Shown: in pieces, positions 16,721-25,740 of the stretch
Position numbering within the stretch: position 1 is the stretch's first letter
Layout: the number at the start of each line of letters is the position of its first letter
Assembly (NCBI GenBank): GCA_963758205.1
Contig: CAVWUM010000006.1
Coordinates: 310,001-374,000, forward strand
Reading direction: 5' to 3'
DNA length: 64,000 bases
DNA from: Owenweeksia sp963758205
Lineage (GTDB): Bacteria; Bacteroidota; Bacteroidia; Flavobacteriales; Schleiferiaceae
Made by a program: the position numbers and the translations under genes
Notes under the pieces: generated by a model
Told to the model about the DNA's origin: nothing
What the model saw: only the letters and a program-made list of their open reading frames with translations
Databases searched by the model: none

Positions 16721-18244
16721 CTACAGTTTTACATTTAATTTTACCTGGGTGGCGATTTTAACCTCAAGGTCATAATCAGTGTAAAAAGTAACTATCTGCT
16801 GGCCGTTGTTGGGTGTGCGAACTCTTGCCCTTAATCGCAGCTTATCTGAGCGCTTAAGGTTTTCTATTAATACCTGATCTATAGAAACTACTTCACGCGT
16901 TTGTGAACGGCTGATTACTTTGCCCTGGGCATCTACAGCCGGGGCCATGAGCAATTGCAGGTTAATACCATCAATACTATCTGTAGTTGCAGAGTCTAAA
17001 AACGCAACGCTAATATTTACGTCAAACGGAAAGCCGTTTTTGGTGTTAAATATCAATTTGAGAGATTCAACCTCCTCTGGATTTTCTTTTAAAAATTCAA
17101 TACCATCAAGGGTTTGTTCAAGCAGCAGGTTATCAGCCTGCACCTCTAGTGGTAGATTTACCTCCACACCCATTTTAACACTGGAATTTTTATGAATAAA
17201 GTTGCTGGATGATCCTCCTCCAGGATTCATTTCTACCTGACCGCCATATAAAATGCTGGTAGGTAGTGAGGCTATAAAATCAGCTACATTGCTATTAGTT
17301 CTGTTAAAACTTAAGGTATCATATTTAAAAGTGCCAAGGGTGGTTGGTGCAGAAATTGTTTGTGGCTGTGCACCTAGTGAGGTTAGTTCGCCCGCCTTAT
17401 TGATCCCGTCAAAATCTGCCTCCATGCCCAAATCAACTCCTATACTGCTTTTTGAAACGAGCTTAATTTGAGGGTTAGTAAGGTAAAGGCCATCCACAAA
17501 TTCACTAATACCGGAGATATCAAAATCAAAGGCACTATTCGGAATATTAATATGTCGGTTGCCAAAATCTCCTGAAGCGCTTAGTAATTCGAGGCTTGTA
17601 AACTGGCATGATAGCTCAAGAGCACCGCTTTGTGGCATAACTGAGGCCACATTGAGAATCTCAGCCTTAAGTCCTAAAAAGTTTGTGCCTCCGCTACTAA
17701 AGTCAATTCTTCCCACAGCTACATCAAGCGAATCCTCTACTTGCGTCATTCCCATTGGTAGAGTTAAAGTCTTTGTCATTGGCATACCTGCAATGTCCCC
17801 GTTCTTAATGGTAATTTCAACAGTAACATCAGATAAAAATGGAGAGTTAGTAGCAAGTCCAAATTTTAAAAAGCCATTGTCAAAGTAGGTTTCTGCAAGC
17901 TGAACCCCACCCAGGGTGCCAATGCTCATATCAAGGTCAAAGGGATTGAGTGCCGGAGAAATAGGAAAGGTAAAAGGACTCTGATCCGGGATTTTTACAA
18001 AATCAAAGGCACTGAATGCAAAAATGGAATCATTGTAATATTTTATTGTGATTCGATTATCGGGCCCAACTTTAAAAGTTGAATCCTTAATTGCCAGATC
18101 GGCAAGCGAAAGGCGTGCTTTAACCAATGGGGCTTCCAATTCCGGGTTGAAGCGAATGTCATCAAGCAAATCAAAATCAATCTTATCCTGGCTACAGGAT
18201 AAGAGCACTAATGGAATAATTAAAAGCGAAAATGCTTTTTTCAT
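16721..18244 (-). CDS. Large lipoprotein, paralogue of the one at 18417 (module A)
   Basis: 507 residues, start ATG 18244, lipobox 'VLLSC' (Cys ~16). The sequence is all-beta in character with no recognised domain. The N-terminal segment (ELEAPLVKARLSLADLAI) and the C-terminal segment (FNTKNGFPFDVNISVAFLD) match the corresponding parts of the lipoprotein encoded divergently at 18417 (EALAPLIHSRVDINDIV; IADNNFPLECRIEMILLD). The two are therefore distant paralogues. A -7-like TATGTTTG (18279-18272) lies 28 bp upstream. It is the first gene of an operon with a DUF5723 barrel. Confidence 0.85.
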   Translation of the reverse strand: MKKAFSLLIIPLVLLSCSQDKIDFDLLDDIRFNPELEAPLVKARLSLADLAIKDSTFKVGPDNRITIKYYNDSIFAFSAFDFVKIPDQSPFTFPISPALNPFDLDMSIGTLGGVQLAETYFDNGFLKFGLATNSPFLSDVTVEITIKNGDIAGMPMTKTLTLPMGMTQVEDSLDVAVGRIDFSSGGTNFLGLKAEILNVASVMPQSGALELSCQFTSLELLSASGDFGNRHINIPNSAFDFDISGISEFVDGLYLTNPQIKLVSKSSIGVDLGMEADFDGINKAGELTSLGAQPQTISAPTTLGTFKYDTLSFNRTNSNVADFIASLPTSILYGGQVEMNPGGGSSSNFIHKNSSVKMGVEVNLPLEVQADNLLLEQTLDGIEFLKENPEEVESLKLIFNTKNGFPFDVNISVAFLDSATTDSIDGINLQLLMAPAVDAQGKVISRSQTREVVSIDQVLIENLKRSDKLRLRARVRTPNNGQQIVTFYTDYDLEVKIATQVKLNVKL

Positions 18245-18416
18245 GGTTGTAGTTTTAGTCGAATGAGGCATCAAACATACAAAAACGAATCTTACAATTA
18301 TTGTAAATTACTAACTTACAGACATATAAAAGGAATTTCCCTGTAAATTTCACAGTCTAATTCCCTTTTTATAAGCATATTTTGTTTAATACCTTGCGAT
18401 ATTATTTAGAGTTCCG
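18245..18416. promoter_or_regulatory. Shared divergent promoter region of the two DUF5723 modules
   Basis: 172 bp between two outward-reading operons. On the minus strand TATGTTTG (18279-18272) fits the -7 consensus exactly. On the plus strand the best candidate is TATTTTG (about 18379-18385), one base short of consensus. There is no clear operator repeat. The shared region suggests joint control of both modules. Confidence 0.5.
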
Positions 18417-20474
18417 ATGCGCGCACCTTATATCCTATTTCTACTACTTGGCATTTTGCTAAGTTGCAAGCCCGATCCTAAAGTTCCCAAATGGGATGTT
18501 GAGGCTTTGGCACCATTAATTCATTCACGTGTTGATATTAACGACATTGTGCAGGATAGCAGTCTTTCCGTATCTCAGGACGGTGCATTAAGCCTCATTT
18601 ATCAAAATAAACTGGCCGAACTTAAACCAGATGAAATATTCACACCACTAAATGAGGTGTATGAAAATGTTATCAACCTCAATAGTATAGACTTTGGAAC
18701 GCGGGTTTTGAACAGAAGTATTTCTTTGGGGGAACTATCAAAAGGAGGCACCCCTCAGGGCCAGTTTATTATTTTCAATCATGGCAAAAGAGCGGTAGTA
18801 CCTCCGTTTACCCCCGTTTACTTTAAGAGGTTTCCTATAAATGTTACTAATCTGTTTCAAACGATAAACCTTAGTAGCGGGAAGGCTACTCTTGAGATTT
18901 CAAATGGACTCCCTGTTGCTCTCAATACTATCTCCTTTCTTTTGGAAAACAGTATTTCTCAAACCCAAATTATTAGAAGAAATATTGACACCCTGAAGAC
19001 CGGTGAAGTGTACACCGAAGAATTTCCGCTGAGCAATATTACTATTGAGGGACTTCTGAATGCGGAGCTAATTAGATTTTCGAGCCCCGGTAGCAATGGC
19101 GACACTATATTGATTGACACCACAGACCGGATTTCGTTAAAAATCACCTTGAGTGATTTGGTTCCCACTTCTGCAACCGCCATTTTCCCAGCCCAGGACC
19201 TTGCCAATGATACCACCATCACTAATGTACCTACAGGCCAATCTCAATTAACTTCTATCAAAATTAAAGAGGGTAGCATTTTTTTGGATGCCACCAGTAC
19301 TATTGAGGATGAGATAAAACTGGATTATAACGTGCCCAATGCTACTAAGAACAGCACCGGGCTGTCTTTTAATGAAAGTATTCCCCCGGCACCCCCTGGC
19401 GGTACTTCTACTAAATTCAAACAGGTGAACCTTGTGGATTACTCTGTAGATTTGACCGGCTTACCTACAGACATTGGCATCTATAACTCTTTTTATACCA
19501 CGCTTAGGGGCAGGATTGACTCTACAGGTAACCTTGTAAATTTATCATTGGATGATAGCGTTCTGCTAAAAACAGGAATTACGAACCTTATAGCATCAGA
19601 AGGCTATGGATATCTAGGAAAAGATACCATTGAAGGAAATGAAACCAGTAAGGTTGACTTCTTTAATATTGTGCAAGGTGGTTCTGTTGACCTGCACGAT
19701 GTAAGACTGGGTATAGGTATTGAAAACAGCATTGGTGCCCCAATTGATGTAAGGCTAAATAGCCTGAAAGCCCAGCGCACTACTGGTGCCGTTGCCTTAA
19801 ACTGGACCTCTCTTGGAGCTGATCAGACTGTGCCAGCTGCCACCCTGGTAAACAATATTCCTGCACCGGGTAGACTTGATTTGGGTATGAACAGAAGTAA
19901 CAGTAATCTGGATAAACTTTTTGAAAACCAACCCGATTTACTAGAAGCTGATTTTACAGCATTCATTAACGGTTCCACTTCTACACCTGATTTTCAGCAA
20001 TTTATTTTTTCCGATTACGGTATAAACGTGTACCTCAATATGGAGGTTCCATTGGATTTTTCAGCCAGAGGTATTTTGTTGGCTGATACCAATGAGTTTG
20101 ATTACACTCAACTGGATCCTGACAATCAATTACAAAATGGTGCTCTGAAGATAATTGCCGATAACAACTTTCCGCTGGAGTGCAGAATTGAAATGATATT
20201 ATTGGATAATACCAAAATTGAAATTGGCAGGCTCACCTCGCCTGACATTGTAGAAGCCGCTACTATCGATAATAATGGAGCAGCCATCGGCTCGGTAAAG
20301 TCCATTTCTGAGTATCCTTTAAATAGCGAGGCAGTTAAAATGCTTAGAAAAACGGAGCACCTGGTTTTTCAGGTAACACTGGATACACCGCTACCTCCCC
20401 AAAAAGTAAAACTTTACAGTAACAATTTTATGGATCTCACTTTAAGTGGAGATCTCACCATCCGCACCAAATAG
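18417..20474 (+). CDS. Large lipoprotein, paralogue of the one at 16721 (module B)
   Basis: 685 residues, signal peptide with lipobox 'ILLSC' (Cys ~17), then a long beta-rich body without known domain. Ends similar to its divergent paralogue at 16721-18244 are present at both termini; the ~180 extra residues lie in the middle. The gene ends exactly one base before the ATG of the DUF5723 barrel at 20475, so the two are co-expressed. It probably sits in the outer membrane facing either side; nothing shows an enzymatic site. Confidence 0.85.
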   Translation: MRAPYILFLLLGILLSCKPDPKVPKWDVEALAPLIHSRVDINDIVQDSSLSVSQDGALSLIYQNKLAELKPDEIFTPLNEVYENVINLNSIDFGTRVLNRSISLGELSKGGTPQGQFIIFNHGKRAVVPPFTPVYFKRFPINVTNLFQTINLSSGKATLEISNGLPVALNTISFLLENSISQTQIIRRNIDTLKTGEVYTEEFPLSNITIEGLLNAELIRFSSPGSNGDTILIDTTDRISLKITLSDLVPTSATAIFPAQDLANDTTITNVPTGQSQLTSIKIKEGSIFLDATSTIEDEIKLDYNVPNATKNSTGLSFNESIPPAPPGGTSTKFKQVNLVDYSVDLTGLPTDIGIYNSFYTTLRGRIDSTGNLVNLSLDDSVLLKTGITNLIASEGYGYLGKDTIEGNETSKVDFFNIVQGGSVDLHDVRLGIGIENSIGAPIDVRLNSLKAQRTTGAVALNWTSLGADQTVPAATLVNNIPAPGRLDLGMNRSNSNLDKLFENQPDLLEADFTAFINGSTSTPDFQQFIFSDYGINVYLNMEVPLDFSARGILLADTNEFDYTQLDPDNQLQNGALKIIADNNFPLECRIEMILLDNTKIEIGRLTSPDIVEAATIDNNGAAIGSVKSISEYPLNSEAVKMLRKTEHLVFQVTLDTPLPPQKVKLYSNNFMDLTLSGDLTIRTK

Positions 20475-21722
20475 ATGAAGCACCTCTACTTTCTGACTCT
20501 CTTTTTATGGGGCTATATGGCTATAGCCCAAACTGAGCCAACTGATAGCGTAATTGATGCCGAATTGTACATTAAAACAAAGCGACCATACATTTCGGCC
20601 AGTTATGGATATGGGGCGTTAAGCAATAGTATTTCTACATCCGAACTTCTGAAATTTACTTCAAAAGACTTCCTTACCAATGAGGATAAGGATATGCTGC
20701 TAAGTTCCATGAAAGGTCCGCTTAGGTTTGGCTACTTCCGTGAAATAAACTTTGCATACCAAAAACCAGGATATCGGATTTTGGATATTTACAAAAAAGG
20801 ACAGGGCTTCAGCATTAAAAACAAGTTTATTACCAGTGCTAACCTCAGCAATGATTTGCTAAAACTGGCACTTTATGGCAATAAGCGCTATGTAGATCAA
20901 ACACTGGATTTGGGAAATACCACCGTTGAATCATGGTACTACACCACACTCGATTATAATTTTGATGTAATGATCGACTCATTACAACCCGTAAAAATTT
21001 CGGTAGGGATCAATGTTGGCCATGATTTTAGTTTATACCAGATAAATACCGGAAACTTATACACAGCGGCCAACGGTGAATATTTGGATTTAGATTTGGA
21101 TTACAGGCTACGCGACAGAGTTTTGGATACACAGCCACTTGCCGGCCTTGGAATTAGTGCCGGAGCCTCAACCACTTTTAAAATCAACCAAAATTCTGCT
21201 CTTTCCCTTTCGGTAGAAGATTTTGGATTTATATTTTTTACAGGAGGTGAGATGCTTTATGCTGATAGCACCTTCAGGTTCAGAGGGGTTGAGTTCAGCA
21301 ATATTTTTGACTTGAATGACAGCCTTACCAATAATCCGCAGGAAGAATACCGCGAAGAGTTTTATTATAATGAGGATGGCAATTTTACCCGCCTTACACC
21401 TTTTAGGCTTGAAGCAAAATACATTTATAAACTAAGAAAGGGTAGCTTAAGAGGAGTTTCGGCCACTGCTGATTACCGCTACCTGCCGGGTTACTATCCC
21501 AGGTTGGCCTTGGGCGCTCATATTAAAACAGGTTATAAGCAGCAGTTACTTACCCAAATAACCACAGGTGGCTATAACCTGGCCAGCCTTGACTTGGCCT
21601 ATGAAATAACCATAGCCCGCCATTGGACCGTAAACCTTGCTATTACAAACTTCAGCGGGCTGGTAGTGCCGGTAATTTCAGGGGGAGCCTATGGCTTTGT
21701 GAGCTTGCGTTGGGAGTATTAG
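20475..21722 (+). CDS. DUF5723 family outer-membrane barrel (module B)
   Basis: 415 residues with signal peptide (~1-18, ending AIAQ) and DUF5723-type barrel pattern: alternating hydrophobic strands and frequent aromatic pairs, ending in 'GAYGFVSLRWEY'. It is shorter than the module A copy and lacks its basic C-terminal tail. It starts directly after the lipoprotein stop with no gap. Together with 14483-18244 it forms an inverted duplication of a lipoprotein-barrel module. Confidence 0.85.
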   Translation: MKHLYFLTLFLWGYMAIAQTEPTDSVIDAELYIKTKRPYISASYGYGALSNSISTSELLKFTSKDFLTNEDKDMLLSSMKGPLRFGYFREINFAYQKPGYRILDIYKKGQGFSIKNKFITSANLSNDLLKLALYGNKRYVDQTLDLGNTTVESWYYTTLDYNFDVMIDSLQPVKISVGINVGHDFSLYQINTGNLYTAANGEYLDLDLDYRLRDRVLDTQPLAGLGISAGASTTFKINQNSALSLSVEDFGFIFFTGGEMLYADSTFRFRGVEFSNIFDLNDSLTNNPQEEYREEFYYNEDGNFTRLTPFRLEAKYIYKLRKGSLRGVSATADYRYLPGYYPRLALGAHIKTGYKQQLLTQITTGGYNLASLDLAYEITIARHWTVNLAITNFSGLVVPVISGGAYGFVSLRWEY

Positions 21723-21760
21723 TGCTCTATGATTAAAACTCCGGAATAGAGAAAATAATA

Positions 21761-22000
21761 ATGGCTGATAGTAATCTTGATAATGCACAACCAAACAATC
21801 CATTACACGGTGTAAAGCTGGTGGATATCCTTGAATTTTTGGTAAAAAAATATGGTTGGGAAGAGTTGGGCAAAAAAATTGATATCAGGAGTTTTAACAA
21901 TAATCCCTCAATAAAATCAAGCCTTACTTTTTTACGAAAAACCCCCTGGGCAAGAGATAAGGTAGAAAGGTTATATCTACGGTCAATAAAACAGCGATGA
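21761..22000 (+). CDS. VF530 family (DUF2132) DNA-binding protein
   Basis: 79 residues matching the VF530/DUF2132 family along its whole length: 'NNPLHGVKLVDILEFLVKKY', 'GWEELGKKIDIRSF', 'NNPSIKSSLTFLRKTPWAR'. The fold is a small helical bundle thought to bind double-stranded DNA; the cellular role is unknown. It has its own short unit and ends 7 bp before the stop of the convergent cyclase gene. Confidence 0.92.
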   Translation: MADSNLDNAQPNNPLHGVKLVDILEFLVKKYGWEELGKKIDIRSFNNNPSIKSSLTFLRKTPWARDKVERLYLRSIKQR

Positions 22001-22007
22001 AAGATAC

Positions 22008-23852
22008 TCAGGCCTGTGCCAATTCTACAAAGTACATCGCAATTTCTCCTTTGCCTTTAGCTTCTACAAAGCCTCTGTTTTCAAATACAAATTGCGAGTC
22101 GCGCTTTAGTAAATCATAAGTTGACTGGCTGATATTTACTCTATTGGCTTCTCCCATGCTCTCCATACGGCTGGCTGTATTTACCGTATCTCCCCAAATA
22201 TCATATTGAAACTTTTTTACTCCAACAATACCCGCTACCACAGGACCAGTACTAATGCCTGCGCGCATTTCAAAGCTGGGCTTTCCAACTTTTTTCTGTG
22301 CAGCCCTCCGCTCCTTCATAAATGCCTGCATATCAAGTGCTGCCAACACCGTCTTCTTAGTAGCTGCTTCTGAAGGAACAGGCAAACCACCGGCAGCCAT
22401 ATAAGAGTCTCCAATAGTTTTAATTTTTTCCAAACCATATTTTTCAAGGATATGATCAAAACCCATAAAGCAATAGTTCAATTCTTCCACTAATTCTTCA
22501 GTAGTGAGCCTTTCTGTAGTTTGTGTAAATGCTATAAAATCTGTGAAGAGGATTGATGCTACCTCAAATTGCTTTGGCTTGGCTTTTCCGGTTACTTTCA
22601 ACTCCTGGGCAATCTCTTCAGGTAAGATGTTGAGCAATAGGTCGTCCGAGCGCTTTCTCTCTTTCGAAATTTCATTATTCTTTTCAGCCAGCAAATTCCG
22701 GTTTTTGCGGATGGTAACAAAGTTGAAGGCCAGAACGCCCAATACCACCAGCAACACCATACTACCTACCAGTAGCGTGTTTTGGTTGCGTTTATAAGTA
22801 AGCTTCTCTACTTCTGTATTGAGATTTTTAAGCTTTAATGCTTGTATTTCACTGGTTTTCTTTTCGGCTTCGTACTTCTTTTCCAGCTCCACTACAGCTT
22901 CATAGCGATCTCGCTCAAATAGCGTATCTCTTAATTCTACAGATTTCCAGAGAAATTCATACGCTTCCTTATACTTACCCATGTTGAAAAGTGCATAAGC
23001 CTTATTTTCATTAAAAATCTGTTCGTTCTCTTGATTTTTATTTAACGCGCCAAAGTACAGAGCCGAGTCAATGTAGCTAATTATCAAATCATCATCATCC
23101 GTAAGGCCAGCCAGGTTGTTGTATAAAAGGCCAAGATTATTAATATCATTTCTCTTCCGGGCCACTTTAAGAGCCAGTTTTAGATAATCACTGGCCTTGT
23201 CAAAAAAGCCATTCATAGCATAGGTGGTACCTATATCAATAAGGGCTTGCTGCTCAAGCTCAAGGTAACCATATCGCTTAGCCAGTGTATAGCCAGTATC
23301 CAAATAGGGAATTGAATGCTCTATATCATCACGTACCATCCCTACCTGTAAATATAGTTTGGTAAGTATCAGTTTATCGCTCAGTACTTCTTTACAAATT
23401 TTCAGGTTTTTAAACCCTATTGAATCCGCTTTAGGAGAGTCATTTAGATGAATGTAGATATCGGCTAATGCAAAGTTCATAAAGCATGTTGCCGTGGGGT
23501 CACAATTATTTTCCTCTACAAGATTCCTGGCATTCAGGATATCAGCAAGCGCATCCTCATATCTTTCAACGTTGGAAAGATAAATCGCCCGCTGTGAGAG
23601 GCTCTGAACCATTTTACAAGGCTTTTTTTCTCTTTTAAAAAATGCAGTAAGATTGTCACATAGTGCGATGGCCGAATCGTTATTTGCTACCGAACGCTCT
23701 TTTAATTGTTTCAGATATTCATCAGCTTGATTCAGGTTTTGCTGGCCTGCCAGATCGATGTTAAAACAAAATAAACCCACAAAGGCGAAAAATGCCCATG
23801 TGAGTTTAGGTATAAACTGAAAGCTAAGATGGAGTAAGAGGTTTTTATACAT
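22008..23852 (-). CDS. TPR-domain class III adenylate cyclase, membrane-bound
   Basis: 614 residues: signal-anchor or signal peptide (~1-38), tetratricopeptide repeats (~40-330) in the periplasm, a coiled coil, one transmembrane helix (~350-375), and a C-terminal class III cyclase domain. Metal-binding aspartates are seen in 'LFTDFIAFT' and 'TIGDSYMAAGG'. The Lys of 'KIKTIGD' and the Asp of 'YDIWGDTVN' are the pair that selects ATP, so cAMP is the predicted product. The ATG at 23852 is preferred to the GTG at 23858. It follows a small acidic protein gene by 5 bp. The TPR part resembles those of the two TPR kinases at 30561 and 33621. Confidence 0.92.
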   Translation of the reverse strand: MYKNLLLHLSFQFIPKLTWAFFAFVGLFCFNIDLAGQQNLNQADEYLKQLKERSVANNDSAIALCDNLTAFFKREKKPCKMVQSLSQRAIYLSNVERYEDALADILNARNLVEENNCDPTATCFMNFALADIYIHLNDSPKADSIGFKNLKICKEVLSDKLILTKLYLQVGMVRDDIEHSIPYLDTGYTLAKRYGYLELEQQALIDIGTTYAMNGFFDKASDYLKLALKVARKRNDINNLGLLYNNLAGLTDDDDLIISYIDSALYFGALNKNQENEQIFNENKAYALFNMGKYKEAYEFLWKSVELRDTLFERDRYEAVVELEKKYEAEKKTSEIQALKLKNLNTEVEKLTYKRNQNTLLVGSMVLLVVLGVLAFNFVTIRKNRNLLAEKNNEISKERKRSDDLLLNILPEEIAQELKVTGKAKPKQFEVASILFTDFIAFTQTTERLTTEELVEELNYCFMGFDHILEKYGLEKIKTIGDSYMAAGGLPVPSEAATKKTVLAALDMQAFMKERRAAQKKVGKPSFEMRAGISTGPVVAGIVGVKKFQYDIWGDTVNTASRMESMGEANRVNISQSTYDLLKRDSQFVFENRGFVEAKGKGEIAMYFVELAQA

Positions 23853-23857
23853 TACCA

Positions 23858-24343
23858 CTAACCTCCGTAGGCTGAAGGAATATCACGGCCTCCTTTTGAT
23901 TTTATAAACTTCCACTTTTGCTTGGACTGGCCCTCATCTTTATACTCTGCAAAAGTAATTTGTGAGCCCTGCTGGTCATCAAGCATTGAAAGGTAGAGCT
24001 GGTCACCATCCGGGGCTTCAAGACTTAAATTATAAACTTCCTCTTCACCTGCTTCAAGTGTTATAAAATAAACAGGTTCGGGCGATGTAGCCTCGGCATT
24101 ATTGTTGGATTCGTTACGCATAAGATACAGACCGGTGGAGTTGTTTTTAAAAGCCCAGCTGTTTTCAACACCGTCCTGTTCTTCGGCCACAAATACTCCA
24201 TTTGACTCAGGCATATCGGTACCAAATACCTGCAGTTCATTTTCCGCACCGGTAGATACGTACTCACACTCTTCACCTGCACCTATATTTCCTTCTAAAA
24301 AATAGGTGGCGCCACTTGAAATTACTTCTACTTGATTGCTCAT
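23858..24343 (-). CDS. Acidic beta-rich protein upstream of cyclase, unknown
   Basis: 161 residues, very acidic, no signal peptide. Repeated 'W-x-F' elements ('NSWAFKNNSTGLYLMRNES' and 'QKWKFIKSKGG') spaced through the chain recall beta-trefoil proteins, but I cannot assign a family. The ATG at 24343 (MSNQVEVISSG) is chosen over a longer reading to 24373. The stop lies 5 bp before the start of the adenylate cyclase gene, so the two are almost certainly co-transcribed. A role linked to the cyclase is inference only. Confidence 0.75.
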   Translation of the reverse strand: MSNQVEVISSGATYFLEGNIGAGEECEYVSTGAENELQVFGTDMPESNGVFVAEEQDGVENSWAFKNNSTGLYLMRNESNNNAEATSPEPVYFITLEAGEEEVYNLSLEAPDGDQLYLSMLDDQQGSQITFAEYKDEGQSKQKWKFIKSKGGRDIPSAYGG

Positions 24344-24480
24344 TTGTTTGGTTTTTAAGGTTTGATAGTCCACAGTTGTTGCGGACTGTGCAATTCAAAT
24401 TTAGAGTTTTAATACCAAAAACACCTTTGTTGCAAAAGTTATCTCATTCAGCAAGGCTATTTGAGCCAAGTGTAAATCAA

Positions 24481-25740
24481 CTATTGACCTACAGAAGTAA
24501 TCTTCACCTCCGTTCTGCGATTAAGCGCTCTGCCCTCCTCTGTGTCATTCGTAGAAACCGGTTGGCTGTCGCCAAATCCCTTATAGCTAAGGCGCGATTT
24601 ATCAATACCCTGTTCTGCCAGGTAGGTATATACGGCCTTTGCCCTGTTCTCGCTCAAAGACTTGTTGTAGGAAGAAGATCCTTCATTATCCGTATGACCT
24701 TCCACACTAATAGTTACGCCAGGGTTTTCTTTTAAGAAGTTTATAATTGTGGTGAGTTCAGCGAAGGAGCGATCTTCCAATTCATAGGAATCAAAACCAA
24801 AAAATATGTTTTCGAGTTTAACCCTCTCACCAACCTCTATCGGTATCAACTCCACATTTAGCACATAAGCCTTTTCGGCAGATTGGTTACTGAGGCTGAA
24901 ATTTTTAGAGTAAAATAAAAATCCTTTTTTCTGTATGCTTAACCCATAATCTGAGTTACCGGGCAACACCGAGAAGTAATTTCCATCACGACCACTATTA
25001 TCAGTAAGTACAGCTTTATTCTTTTCCAAATCACTAAACTGAATTTCAGCAGCAATGGGCTCTCTGGTTTTTTTATTAATCACTTTTCCCCTTATGTAGG
25101 CTATTTCCAGGGCGCGCGATTCTTCAGGTAGTTCAAAGCTGTAAAGGTCAAGACGGCCAAAACCACCATCAATATTATCCGAAGCAAAAAACCCTGTTTT
25201 GCCATCAGGTGCTACTATCAGGCTAAATTCAGCACCGGCTGTATTTATAGGATAACCCAGATTTTGAGGTTCACCCCAGGTACCATCGGCTTGCCTGCGG
25301 CTCACAAAAAAGTCAAGCTCACCCATGCCCGGGTGGCCGTTAGAAGCAAAATAAAGACTCTGATTATCAAAGTGTATAAAAGGTGAAACATCCTGGCCCG
25401 GGGTATTTATCAGCCCTTCCACTTTTTTGGCTTCACTCCACTGTCCTCTTTCACTTAAGGTGGAATACATTATTTCTATATCCCGGGCAGTGCTCCCCGC
25501 TCCCCGCACAAAGTATAAAGTCTTACCATCTGATGAAATTGACGGTTGGCTCTCCCACAGGGCTGTATTGATATTTGGGCCAAGGTTAAGCGGCTTACTG
25601 TAGGTGTTATCTCCCTGCAAAAAGGAAGCATATATGTCACAGGAGCCTTTACCTTCCGGTCTTTCGCACGCGGCAAAAAATATTACGTTTCCACTTGCTG
25701 AAAGCGACTGCGCTCCCTCATTTAACCGGGTATTTAGCAT
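24481..25740 (-). CDS. PD40 propeller-CRD-OmpA protein, C-terminal part (frameshifted, PorE-like)
   Basis: C-terminal ~419 residues of a TPR/propeller/OmpA protein. They comprise WD40-like PD40 repeats ('SISSDGKTLYFV', 'LIVAPDGKTGFFASDN'), a carboxypeptidase-regulatory-like domain (YIRGKVINKKTREPIAAEIQ), and an OmpA peptidoglycan-binding domain with 'VEGHTDNEGSS' and 'NRRTEVKI'. The start at 25740 is internal to the original gene: one base must be removed near 25768 to join it to the N-terminal piece. The whole architecture equals that of PorE, a T9SS-associated protein of Porphyromonas, but many paralogues with other roles exist. Confidence 0.88.
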   Translation of the reverse strand: MLNTRLNEGAQSLSASGNVIFFAACERPEGKGSCDIYASFLQGDNTYSKPLNLGPNINTALWESQPSISSDGKTLYFVRGAGSTARDIEIMYSTLSERGQWSEAKKVEGLINTPGQDVSPFIHFDNQSLYFASNGHPGMGELDFFVSRRQADGTWGEPQNLGYPINTAGAEFSLIVAPDGKTGFFASDNIDGGFGRLDLYSFELPEESRALEIAYIRGKVINKKTREPIAAEIQFSDLEKNKAVLTDNSGRDGNYFSVLPGNSDYGLSIQKKGFLFYSKNFSLSNQSAEKAYVLNVELIPIEVGERVKLENIFFGFDSYELEDRSFAELTTIINFLKENPGVTISVEGHTDNEGSSSYNKSLSENRAKAVYTYLAEQGIDKSRLSYKGFGDSQPVSTNDTEEGRALNRRTEVKITSVGQ

